NCBI GenBank assembly: GCA_002731195.1
Contig: PCAI01000015.1
Coordinates: forward strand, 7,114 to 58,162
Source: Methanobacteriota archaeon
GTDB lineage: Archaea; Thermoplasmatota; Poseidoniia; Poseidoniales; Thalassarchaeaceae
Length of the DNA: 51,049 nucleotides
Direction: 5' to 3'
Numbering within the stretch: the stretch's first letter is position 1; every line of letters starts with the position of its first letter. A model generated the notes under the pieces. That model was not told where the DNA came from. It saw only the letters and a list, made by a program, of their open reading frames with translations, and did not search any database. A program made the translations under genes and the position numbers. This document shows, one piece after another, positions 26,480 to 34,570 of this stretch.

Positions 26480-28136
26480 AAAAGGATTATCTCTGAAAGA
26501 ATCTGTGTGGTCTCAACTTGATCGTAAGGCAGGCGCAATAATTGAGTTAACTATTAGGCAACTAAGGCATAGATTATCTACTTGGGTGGTTTTAGGAGTC
26601 GGTGTACTAATAATGCTTCTTTTACTTGCTTTTTATGTAGATTCAGTAAGAGACGGTTTCGAATCAATAGATAATGATGGGGACTCTGTTGATGAAGATG
26701 AAGACGGTTATCCACTTGGCCAAGAAATTAAGTACGGACATAGTGATTTCGACTCTAGCCAATATCCGGGAGTGGGAAAATATATTCCCATTGGAGAAAT
26801 CGATGATAATGATCTTTTGAGAAATACTTCAGGAAATTACTCTTGGTTTGGTCAAGGTATACTTGACCCTGTTTGGATAAATATGAATTACACAGGTAAT
26901 GAGTGGGATCCAATAATAAATTGGCAAGACGAAATAAACACTTGTCCAGAAGGCGAAGCGTTTACTGATTGGGTCCTTGTTGAATATGGTTCTGCATGTG
27001 TTTATGGTAATGGAGAATATGTATTCAAGGGCGAATTTCAAGCTTCTGGTTCCGTAGAAGTACCTATGGACTACTACCTAGCATGGGGCATTTATACTGA
27101 TTCATTCTATGTAGAGCCGGATCCTATATCGATGTATATCGATGAAGATGATATCAATTGGGATGATATTTTATTACAATCAAGTCAGGGTTTTGATGAT
27201 GATGGAGACTGTACCAGGGAAAATTGGTCTGAAGATTCTAACTGGATTTATGTAGATGATGAGGGAGAAGAATTTGATAATGATAAGAATGGTAATGGAA
27301 TTATTTGTGATGTCCAATGGATCTTAGATGGCGATGGAAATGTCATTGAAATAAATAAAGATTCTAATGTAGACGAAGATCCTATTGATGAGAAATTTAT
27401 GGGCGAATCTAGTCATAGAACCTTTATAATTGGAGTGGGAAAGATGGCTTTTGTCATATTACTTGGTTTGTTTCTTCCTCTCTTCCTATCTCTTGGATTA
27501 ATTAGAGATGAAACTGAGAATGGAACTTTACACTATTTGTTGTCAAAACCTATTCATCGAGGAGAATTCATCATCTACAGATTACTTGGATATCTCTCAG
27601 TGACTGGAACTTACATATTATTCCTATCATTATTTATGGGATTATTTTCTTCATTATTGGGTCCAGGAGAAAGCATAATTAGATTATCAGACATGCCAAT
27701 TTGGCTAGGTATCGGATTTGCCACTATTCTAGTTTTATGCGCGTATGGTGCATTATTCAATACTTTAGCACTTATCTCGCCGAAATACGGAATATATGTC
27801 TGTATTTCCATCGGCGTTTGGGAATTTGTAATGGGAATATTGACTATAGCAAATCCAAATTGGACAATATCGGCTATTTCAATAAATCATTGGGCACTTC
27901 AAATCATCGACTCGATTGTTTTAATTGCATGGCCAGATACACTTCAATTACAACAAATGTCATTGGCATTCAATTTAGAAACTGGCCTTGATATATTTTG
28001 GAAACCACCTGCACACACTCTTGGTACTTCTAATCCATTAGTATCAATTTTTATTAGTATTATTATGTTATCTTTATTTACCGTTTCTATGTTAGGAATA
28101 GGTCAGTCAATATTCAAAAATAGAGAAATCATGTGA
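26472..28136 (+). CDS. ABC-2 permease with large Asp-rich extracytoplasmic domain
   Basis: 554 residues. A first transmembrane helix at about 37-57 is followed by about 260 residues outside the membrane, then six or so helices from about residue 325 to the end. The external domain begins with DNDGDSVDEDEDGYPLG and later has FDDDGDCTREN and DNDKNGNGIICD, which resemble calcium-binding thrombospondin type 3/EF-hand loops. RDETENGTLHYLLSKP near residue 345 is the ABC-2 ATPase-contact loop. The combination of an ABC-2 permease and a calcium-binding-like insert is uncommon. It presumably pairs with the ATPase encoded immediately upstream. Confidence 0.82.
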   Translation: MDKKGLSLKESVWSQLDRKAGAIIELTIRQLRHRLSTWVVLGVGVLIMLLLLAFYVDSVRDGFESIDNDGDSVDEDEDGYPLGQEIKYGHSDFDSSQYPGVGKYIPIGEIDDNDLLRNTSGNYSWFGQGILDPVWINMNYTGNEWDPIINWQDEINTCPEGEAFTDWVLVEYGSACVYGNGEYVFKGEFQASGSVEVPMDYYLAWGIYTDSFYVEPDPISMYIDEDDINWDDILLQSSQGFDDDGDCTRENWSEDSNWIYVDDEGEEFDNDKNGNGIICDVQWILDGDGNVIEINKDSNVDEDPIDEKFMGESSHRTFIIGVGKMAFVILLGLFLPLFLSLGLIRDETENGTLHYLLSKPIHRGEFIIYRLLGYLSVTGTYILFLSLFMGLFSSLLGPGESIIRLSDMPIWLGIGFATILVLCAYGALFNTLALISPKYGIYVCISIGVWEFVMGILTIANPNWTISAISINHWALQIIDSIVLIAWPDTLQLQQMSLAFNLETGLDIFWKPPAHTLGTSNPLVSIFISIIMLSLFTVSMLGIGQSIFKNREIM

Positions 28137-28145
28137 GGCCTAGAA

Positions 28146-29336
28146 ATGATTAACGGAATGGAAAAATTTGAGGGAGACTTCACTTCTTTATGGAGACTCG
28201 ATGTTTTGCCACCAATACCGCGACTCTCATGGTGGTGGTGGTGGGTGATAATATACGTTCCAGACATAACCAATCCTGGACGTTCTAAGCAACTTATGAC
28301 GCTATGGTCCACCAAGGAAACGCCAGCAATTAGAATGACAGGGCATTGGTGGATGCCGGGTTCTAGAATGCATATAGACAAAGAAGGTGGCCTAGTTTTC
28401 CCTGGCATGGTTTGTTCTTGGTGGTTTGATGGTGAGAAAATGTTTGAACCATTGGTAATGAAAGAATGTAGGATGGCAGCAATTAATGATCAACATTCAT
28501 TATGGCCAAGAAATGGTTCAGGAGAAGGAGCAGGTGCAGTAATCCCATTACTCCAAGAAGACATGTCGTTTGGAATGAATCCTGGAAATAACAAATTTTG
28601 GATGAATCTTGTTTCTGATAAAGAAGCTGTTAAACGCGGTGCTCCTTCAAATTTCAAGGCAGAACTTACTCCTTGGTCCGGGCCACCAAGCACTCTTACT
28701 TACAAAAATAATGTCATGGCAATGAATATGGGTTATGATATCTTGAGGCTTCAAGGAACTAAATGTAAACTAAATGTCGACGGAGAAGAAATGCAAGGAA
28801 CTGCGTATTTCCAGAAAGTTTCGGTTCAAGCCCCCACTGTCCCATGGTTTTGGGGTATGTTGCATTTCGATGATGGATCTTACCTAGATTGGTTTTTACC
28901 TCATGTTTCCTTTTCTACTTCATCTTTAGATTCATCTCCTTGGAGATTGAGGGATGCATTTCGTACTCCCTCTAATGGCACTGGTATTTTCCATGATGCC
29001 AAAAGGAAAAGGTCTGAAAAATTTGTTCGTTGTGAAGTCGAATTATCAAAATCAAATACCAATTTGAAAGATAATGATGGAAATCTTTTACCAAGATTCA
29101 AAATCAGACTTTGGAATGGGCGAACTCAAATATCGATTGAAGTAAAGGCCGTTAGTAGGGCCAAATGGGTTTTTGATCAACCTACTAGGGCAGGAATGGT
29201 CAGCCATCTTACATACAACGAATATCCTCTAGAAGTCGAAAGAATAGCCATTTTAGATGAAAATGGCCTACGTTCTATTAATGATTATTCATGGATTCAT
29301 GGAAATGCAGAGCATACTTGGGGGTTTTTACATTAA
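28146..29336 (+). CDS. Uncharacterised Trp-rich protein, possibly AttH/CrtC-like
   Basis: 396 residues, unusually rich in Trp, including five consecutive tryptophans at residues 29-33. No signal peptide or clear membrane helix is seen. The middle segment (about residues 216-255: GTAYFQKV, then PWFWGMLHFDDGSYLDWFLPH) resembles the lipocalin-like AttH/CrtC superfamily, which includes carotenoid 1,2-hydratases and other hydratase-like proteins. This is a weak resemblance based on spacing and aromatic content, not a firm assignment. It begins 9 bases after the second ABC permease gene and is likely in its operon, so a role with the exported compound is possible. Confidence 0.45.
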   Translation: MINGMEKFEGDFTSLWRLDVLPPIPRLSWWWWWVIIYVPDITNPGRSKQLMTLWSTKETPAIRMTGHWWMPGSRMHIDKEGGLVFPGMVCSWWFDGEKMFEPLVMKECRMAAINDQHSLWPRNGSGEGAGAVIPLLQEDMSFGMNPGNNKFWMNLVSDKEAVKRGAPSNFKAELTPWSGPPSTLTYKNNVMAMNMGYDILRLQGTKCKLNVDGEEMQGTAYFQKVSVQAPTVPWFWGMLHFDDGSYLDWFLPHVSFSTSSLDSSPWRLRDAFRTPSNGTGIFHDAKRKRSEKFVRCEVELSKSNTNLKDNDGNLLPRFKIRLWNGRTQISIEVKAVSRAKWVFDQPTRAGMVSHLTYNEYPLEVERIAILDENGLRSINDYSWIHGNAEHTWGFLH

Positions 29337-29402
29337 TTTTCATAATATTTGTATTGTCACACCCATATATTCAGTAAGTATTACACTATCGGGAAGTTGA
29401 AA

Positions 29403-30362
29403 ATGATGTCAGACTACATTCAAGATTTCAAATCAAAAATTGATCCAGATACAGTAAAATCTGTATTTCCTGAGATTACAGACTCTGAGACTCCTGTTTG
29501 GCAAGGTTCGCCCTCTTTCTTCTCAATGGCAGATAAATATATTTTGGCAATAATTATTTTTACAACCCACTCAGTTTTCTTCGCTGCAGAACAATTTAAC
29601 TCTCCTGAAGGTGATGGGCAAATGTATTTTATACTGTCTTTAGTAAGATCTTTAATCGATATTTCTGGCACTATGGGTTTTGTATTTGTGATGCTAATCA
29701 TCGCAAAAATAAATCATTATGCAAACTTTTCTACATCTGGGAAATGGACAACCTCTTGGATCATAATTTCTGCCTTGATTCCTCTTATCTGGTATGCTGC
29801 AGATATCTTATCTACCCTTTCTGGTTTAGTTGGTTCTGATTTTGAAAACCCACTCCCTGATTGGAATTATTTTTGGTTTTTACCTTTGGGATTATTCTCA
29901 AGTCTAGTCATGGCTTCACTCACATTTCTATATCAACACGCATTTCACTATGCAATTACTGACAAAAGAATACATATACGTAAGAGTTTCTTATTCATTG
30001 ATACTAGTGTCCACGGAATCTCTTTTGATAAAATAGAAAATTTAAAAGCAAACCCTCCAATTATTGGTAGAATTTTAGGCTATGGCAATGTCCATATTTT
30101 GACTGCATCAGGACTTGGAATTCAACAAGAATCTCTTGATACGGGAATAGGGATACCTGAAGAATTAACCTCATCTAAGGCCAAAAAAACACCTCTATCA
30201 GTTTTTGCATGGGTGTCAAAACAACGTCGTAGGTCGTCAGTCGCACAAGATCCTTCGGATTGCTTGTATGGCATCAAGAGCCCAATGAAAATATATCGTT
30301 TAATTAATGAATTGATGGATACAAATAGTAATTCATCTGGAAATAATTCCGATTTAATTTAA
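29403..30362 (+). CDS. Membrane protein with bacterial PH-like (YdbS/DUF304) domain
   Basis: About 319 residues from the ATG at 29403 (MMSDYIQDF); an upstream start at 29349 is unlikely. An amphipathic N-terminus is followed by four probable transmembrane helices (about residues 45-65, 80-105, 118-140 and 165-190). Then comes a cytoplasmic domain with the bPH signature: YAITDKRIHIRKS, SFDKIENLKANPPIIGRILGYGNVHI. That pattern is typical of YdbS/YdbT-type proteins whose biochemical role is poorly known. It follows the Trp-rich gene by 66 bases. Confidence 0.75.
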   Translation: MMSDYIQDFKSKIDPDTVKSVFPEITDSETPVWQGSPSFFSMADKYILAIIIFTTHSVFFAAEQFNSPEGDGQMYFILSLVRSLIDISGTMGFVFVMLIIAKINHYANFSTSGKWTTSWIIISALIPLIWYAADILSTLSGLVGSDFENPLPDWNYFWFLPLGLFSSLVMASLTFLYQHAFHYAITDKRIHIRKSFLFIDTSVHGISFDKIENLKANPPIIGRILGYGNVHILTASGLGIQQESLDTGIGIPEELTSSKAKKTPLSVFAWVSKQRRRSSVAQDPSDCLYGIKSPMKIYRLINELMDTNSNSSGNNSDLI

Positions 30363-30421
30363 ATAAACAAACGTATCTTTCATAACCTCATGGCTTCTGA
30401 CGAGTCCCGTAGGTGACTAAA

Positions 30422-30970
30422 ATGTCCGAAGACGATATCTTAACTAACGCAGCACAAAGTATTACATCAGGAAATTTTATGGGGGCAATGGAGATTTTTG
30501 AATCTTTTATTTCTGCAAATCCTAATGACCCAGCAGGTTATCATGGTTGGGCTGAAGCAGCAATGTTTGAAATCCAAGAAAACGGCAACATGGACGACAA
30601 AGGAAATGACATAATTAATGAAGGAAAAATACAATCTTATCTCAGAAAAGCCGCAGGATTGGATTCAGACAACGCTGAATATTTAGCATCTTATGCTAAT
30701 GCTCTGATCGAATTCGATAGAGTTCCGATGGCAATCAGAGAATTTCAGAAACTAAGGGCTTTAGGAGAGAAATCAGAAGAAGTGGATGTTTCCTTTCATC
30801 TTTACGAGGCCGCTAGGATGTTAATCGATTCAATAAATCTGAAGACAAATTTTGATAGGAGTGAGAAATTTGCACAACAATACACGCCTATAGCAATAGA
30901 ATTTGCTATTGTTGGCCTAGGTTTCTCTTCAGTAGAAGAAGCCATGGAATATATGGCAACCGAGGAATAA
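30422..30970 (+). CDS. TPR-like repeat protein
   Basis: 182 residues from the ATG at 30422; a GTG at 30413 in frame is also possible. Helical throughout, with TPR-like pairs such as ITSGNFMGAMEIFESFISANPNDPAGYHGWAEA (residues 11-43 or so) and a second pair near residues 75-115 ending AIREFQKLRALG. Probably a small protein-interaction scaffold. No catalytic motif is visible. It starts before the truA gene, with a 14-base gap, and is likely cotranscribed with it. Confidence 0.65.
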   Translation: MSEDDILTNAAQSITSGNFMGAMEIFESFISANPNDPAGYHGWAEAAMFEIQENGNMDDKGNDIINEGKIQSYLRKAAGLDSDNAEYLASYANALIEFDRVPMAIREFQKLRALGEKSEEVDVSFHLYEAARMLIDSINLKTNFDRSEKFAQQYTPIAIEFAIVGLGFSSVEEAMEYMATEE

Positions 30971-30984
30971 GGGAGGAAATTAAC

Positions 30985-31863
30985 TTGCCTAGCGGCAGGG
31001 TGATAGTTGCTTTTGGATACCATGGTGATTGTTTCCATGGTTCTCAAATACAACCAGATATAAGGACTGTAGAAGGATCTCTTCAAAAAGCATTGAAGAA
31101 ATTAACTTGGTGGTCTGAAGGCTGTTTGGAGATTTGTAGTAGGACGGATGCTGGCGTAAGTGTGCGTATGAATTTAGCATGCATTACACTGCCCAAGTCA
31201 TTAATTAAGCAAGTACCTCCCAAATCTATGTTAAGGGCAATAAATGATAATCTCCCTACTGGTATGGTGATGTGGCATGTCCAAGAAGTACCTCTCAATA
31301 CAAGGTCCAGAAAGGCTAATTATAGACACTATTTATATCGACTAGAAGCAGTAGATGATTGGCCATATTTTCCAGAAAAAAACCTCATTGAAGAAGCATG
31401 TTCTGCTATACAAGGTAGGCATGATTTTACTAATTTATGTAAGATTGAAGGGGACATAAATCCTATTAGAATTATAGACGAATGTTCTCCATGGGTGGAT
31501 TCTTCAGGTAAGATTATCGGAATATCAGTAAAAGCAAGAGCTTTTTTATGGAATCAAGTAAGAAGAATAGCTTCTGCAGTTTCAGGAGTCGTATCTGGTA
31601 GGATAACTTTAGATGATTTAATTTCTGCTCTTGAGAATCCAGATGTACCTGTTGATCTGGGTAGGGCTAACTCAGATGGGCTAATTCTCTGGTCTATTTC
31701 TCATGATGAAATAGATGGCAAGGTTAACTCTATAATCCCTGAAATAAATTTCACCAAAAGGCCGGAAGATACTCGTGAGTACGTACGATGGCTCTCTTTG
31801 ATGAGGCATGAAATGGCCGCCTTTCTTGAAAGAGAATGGTTAATACGACTCAAATTAGAGTGA
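30985..31863 (+). CDS. truA: tRNA pseudouridine synthase A
   Basis: 292 residues, starting with TTG (MPSGRVIVAFGYHG). The catalytic Asp lies in CSRTDAGVSV (about residues 50-59), the invariant SRTDxGV motif of TruA. Other landmarks are FGYHGDCFHGSQIQP near the start, LPTGMVMW, the RHYLYR strand, HDFTNLCK and FLWNQVRRI near residue 190. TruA makes pseudouridine at positions 38-40 in the tRNA anticodon arm. Its 3' end overlaps the convergent ribK gene by 14 bases. Confidence 0.93.
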   Translation: MPSGRVIVAFGYHGDCFHGSQIQPDIRTVEGSLQKALKKLTWWSEGCLEICSRTDAGVSVRMNLACITLPKSLIKQVPPKSMLRAINDNLPTGMVMWHVQEVPLNTRSRKANYRHYLYRLEAVDDWPYFPEKNLIEEACSAIQGRHDFTNLCKIEGDINPIRIIDECSPWVDSSGKIIGISVKARAFLWNQVRRIASAVSGVVSGRITLDDLISALENPDVPVDLGRANSDGLILWSISHDEIDGKVNSIIPEINFTKRPEDTREYVRWLSLMRHEMAAFLEREWLIRLKLE

Positions 31864-32284
31864 TGAAAACTAAATCCCCATTATTACATGGCATTATTTC
31901 CCGTAAAAATGATTTAGATATTATTTCTGCAGTTTTTACATGTCTTGTCAGATCCGGGATTAGTATAGCACATTCTATCCAGTTCTTCTCGTCTTTCGAG
32001 ATTTTCGCCTTGAATGCTGTCGCACCTCCAAATGATTTACCTTCTCTTTCAAAACCTTGAATTCTCAAAGCTTTATCGGAATCAGATACTTTTCCTTCAT
32101 CCAACCCAGAAATTATTCTTAATCTATTATAATTATTAATACAACTTTCGACCAAGTCTACATTCAATGTACCTGGCCATGCACTACTCTCTAATATTCT
32201 CTTGAATTGGTCCTGATAATGCTTTTGCGCCATAAAAATATGTGCACGTCCTAGGCCACTAGATACCGCGCCTTGCAGTTTCAT
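31850..32284 (-). CDS. ribK: CTP-dependent riboflavin kinase, archaeal (RibK)
   Basis: 144 residues, the size of stand-alone archaeal RibK (DUF120). Motifs: GAVSSGLGRAHIFMA (about residues 5-19), WPGTLNVDLV (about 36-45) that binds riboflavin phosphate groups, then the SFGGATAFKAKI and AILIPDLTRH strands. It makes FMN from riboflavin using CTP. This is a distinctively archaeal enzyme. It is transcribed towards truA, with the stops overlapping. Its start is 45 bases from the next feature upstream. Confidence 0.88.
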   Translation of the reverse strand: MKLQGAVSSGLGRAHIFMAQKHYQDQFKRILESSAWPGTLNVDLVESCINNYNRLRIISGLDEGKVSDSDKALRIQGFEREGKSFGGATAFKAKISKDEKNWIECAILIPDLTRHVKTAEIISKSFLREIMPCNNGDLVFITLI

Positions 32285-32328
32285 ATACCTGTCCAGAAAA
32301 CCACGTTCTTAAGGTTCGGCATTTCTTA

Positions 32329-33207
32329 CTAAAGAGTAAATACTTGCCCATCCTTTGCTATCTGCCATTCTAAAACTTCTACTATTTGACATTCTTTTGA
32401 ATATATGTCTGTCACCGGGTTAGTATGATTTAGGTGGAAAAACAGTATTTCAGGATCGTTAATATTTTTTTTCCCTAACATCTCTATGGTCTTAGATATA
32501 GGAGGATGAGGGACTTTTAACATATCCCTATCTATCAATTCTTGAGAATCCCAAAACGTTCCATCTATCAAAGCATAGTTGATTTGCATATCAGTAAACC
32601 ATTGCCTAATTGTTTCTTTCTTATATTCACTCAAAGTTTCTTCCCAACTATCGTGATCTGGTAAAAATAATAGTGTTTTATTCGGCCCATGTATCAATAT
32701 AGCATGAGTATCTGCTTCTTCATCTCTATGTGGTACTTTGATAAATTCTAATTCAAAACCACATGTATAACTTGGCGAAAATGCCCTTCCACTTTTTACT
32801 ACATTACATCTAAAAGCAGATACAACATTCCTATTCTCTAATACTTCTATGGTTTTTTTGCTGGCAAATAGTGGTAAATCTTTGGAATTCATTACTTCTT
32901 TTCCAAATTGACCTAAACCATCTACGTGCCCTAAGTGTACATGTGTTATGGAAACCGTTTCTGGTTTCTCTATATTCTCCAAATTCATTTTTTCTGACCA
33001 TAGTTTTAGTTGTTCAGATAGGTTCCTTCCTGCTTCTATTAAGTGAAAGCTCCCATCAACACCTTTTATTCCACAGCATACTGGATTTCTTTTTAATTTG
33101 TAATTCTCATGAGCTGCGGTACAATTTTTACAAGAACAACCAGCTTGTGGAATTCCTCCATCCTGTGCAGTTCCGAGAATCACTACTTCTACTCCTTCTC
33201 TGGACAT
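32329..33207 (-). CDS. Metallo-beta-lactamase fold protein, PqqB-like
   Basis: 292 residues from the ATG at 33207 (MSREGVEVVILGTAQDGG). The first in-frame ATG at 33315 overlaps the divergent gene and adds an unlike N-terminus. It matches the PqqB-like branch: LGTAQDGGIPQAGC, a CSCKNC cysteine motif (about residues 22-27) like that proposed to bind structural zinc, and THVHLGHVDGLG where the usual HxHxDH has Gly instead of Asp. FLPDHDSW supplies a later metal-site Asp/His. No other pqq gene is nearby, so a role in PQQ synthesis is doubtful; it is better called a PqqB-like hydrolase of unknown substrate. Confidence 0.78.
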   Translation of the reverse strand: MSREGVEVVILGTAQDGGIPQAGCSCKNCTAAHENYKLKRNPVCCGIKGVDGSFHLIEAGRNLSEQLKLWSEKMNLENIEKPETVSITHVHLGHVDGLGQFGKEVMNSKDLPLFASKKTIEVLENRNVVSAFRCNVVKSGRAFSPSYTCGFELEFIKVPHRDEEADTHAILIHGPNKTLLFLPDHDSWEETLSEYKKETIRQWFTDMQINYALIDGTFWDSQELIDRDMLKVPHPPISKTIEMLGKKNINDPEILFFHLNHTNPVTDIYSKECQIVEVLEWQIAKDGQVFTL

Positions 33208-33235
33208 ATTGATTGCAAAAACAATTACAGAATTA

Positions 33236-33245
33236 AGTATATGTA
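33236..33245 (+). promoter_or_regulatory. Candidate TATA element before the alpha-oxoamine synthase gene
   Basis: AGTATATGTA lies in the 94-base divergent gap between the PqqB-like gene and the alpha-oxoamine synthase gene, about 57-66 bases before the ATG at 33302. Position is plausible for an archaeal promoter. Pattern only. Confidence 0.3.
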
Positions 33246-33301
33246 TTATTTTTGTTAAAATTATCCGATGTATCAATGAACCATGTCCCTTGGTGGGATG
33301 C

Positions 33302-34480
33302 ATGGCAGCCGACATGTCGTGGATGCGCGAAAGATATGAGTACCTTCAATCACAAGGTTTAGACTGGAATCCTCCAACATTAGAATCAGCCAGTGAACCT
33401 AGGTGTATCATGGATGGAAAAGAGATAATAATGCTGTCCGCTAACAATTATCTCAATCTTACTACTCACCCCAAAGTTGTTCAAGCCTCGATTGAAGCCA
33501 CAATGAAGTACGGTGCGGGATCGGGTTCTGTTAGAGCCATTGCAGGGACATTGGATCTTCATCTACAGGCAGAAAAGGTATGTGCCGAATTTAAAGAAGT
33601 TGAAGCAGCATTAATTTATTCTGCAGGTTACACCGTTAATGTAGGGCTAATACCTACTCTTGTAAATGGATCTAATGATCTCATAATTTCAGATGAATTG
33701 AATCATGGTTCAATAATTGATGGAGTTAGATTGACTAAAGCTTCCAGAGCAGTATATTCACACAATGATATGGGTGAACTTGAAAATATACTCAATAATA
33801 ACAAAAATTCTGAGAGAAAATTAATCATAACTGATGGCGTTTTTAGTATGGATGGCGATATCGCACCTCTTGACGAAATAACCAAACTTGGAGAAGAACA
33901 TGATGCTATGATATTTGTTGACGATTGTCACGGTGAAGGAGTTCTTGGAGGAGGAAAAGGCATTGTCTCACACTTCGGATTACAAGGTAGAGTAAATTTT
34001 GAAGTCGGCTCATATTCTAAGGCGTTAGGTGTACAAGGAGGAATTTTGGCAGGTAGTGAAGAAGTCAGAAGACACGCCCTTAATCATAGTCGTTCTTGGC
34101 TCCTATCGGGCAGTCAACCACCTGCAGTAGCAGCGGCGCAAAAAGCATCCATAGAAGTTCTCATGACCGAACCTGAGCATGTTCAGAAACTGTGGGATAA
34201 TACTAATTATTTCAGAAAAAAACTTCAATCTCTCGGCTTTGATACTGGGGCTAGTGAAACTCCAATCATTCCTGTGATGTGCGGAGAAAGTAAGAAAGCT
34301 CAAGAAATGTCTAGAGAACTGCGAAATGAAGGAGTAATGGTTGGCGCTATTGTTTTCCCAATGGTCGCTGCAGATAAAGCAAGAGTTCGGGCACAAATGT
34401 CCGCTGGACTAAACCGTGAAGATATTGATTTAGTATTATCGGCATTTGAGAATTGTGGTAAAAAAATAGGGCTAATATAG
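33302..34480 (+). CDS. Alpha-oxoamine synthase (glycine C-acetyltransferase/KBL-like)
   Basis: About 392 residues from the ATG at 33302 (MAADMSWMRERY); an ATG at 33314 is an alternative, and the upstream start at 33209 is unlikely. PLP fold type I family with glycine C-acetyltransferase, 8-amino-7-oxononanoate synthase and relatives. Motifs: SANNYLNLTTHP, YGAGSGSVRAIAGT, ELNHGSIIDGVR, FVDDCHGEGVLGG (the Asp binding the pyridine nitrogen) and the PLP-lysine segment GSYSKALG near residue 240. It condenses an acyl-CoA with an amino acid, likely glycine, releasing CO2 where applicable. No threonine dehydrogenase or biotin gene is adjacent, so the exact reaction is open. Confidence 0.87.
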   Translation: MAADMSWMRERYEYLQSQGLDWNPPTLESASEPRCIMDGKEIIMLSANNYLNLTTHPKVVQASIEATMKYGAGSGSVRAIAGTLDLHLQAEKVCAEFKEVEAALIYSAGYTVNVGLIPTLVNGSNDLIISDELNHGSIIDGVRLTKASRAVYSHNDMGELENILNNNKNSERKLIITDGVFSMDGDIAPLDEITKLGEEHDAMIFVDDCHGEGVLGGGKGIVSHFGLQGRVNFEVGSYSKALGVQGGILAGSEEVRRHALNHSRSWLLSGSQPPAVAAAQKASIEVLMTEPEHVQKLWDNTNYFRKKLQSLGFDTGASETPIIPVMCGESKKAQEMSRELRNEGVMVGAIVFPMVAADKARVRAQMSAGLNREDIDLVLSAFENCGKKIGLI

Positions 34481-34495
34481 TTTTTTTAACTTTTT
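34481..34495 (+). terminator. T-rich putative terminator after the alpha-oxoamine synthase gene
   Basis: Seven T, then AAC, then five T residues follow the TAG stop directly. Fits archaeal oligo-T termination before the citrate synthase promoter region. Confidence 0.45.
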
Positions 34496-34510
34496 AAAAT
34501 TGCCAATCAC

Positions 34511-34517
34511 ATATATA
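34511..34517 (+). promoter_or_regulatory. Candidate TATA box of the citrate synthase gene
   Basis: ATATATA at 54-60 bases before the citrate synthase ATG, just downstream of an oligo-T tract. The distance allows a transcription start about 25 bases further on and a leader of about 30 bases. Confidence 0.4.
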
Positions 34518-34570
34518 CATCAGCGGAGAAGTTATCACTATCTCTCTTTCAGATATGAATCTGAGATTAC

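Noticed and set aside
28230..28244. The (TGG)5 run could be a sequencing artefact or a microsatellite.
   Set aside because: The frame is maintained on both sides and the surrounding protein is itself Trp-rich, so it is treated as coding sequence.
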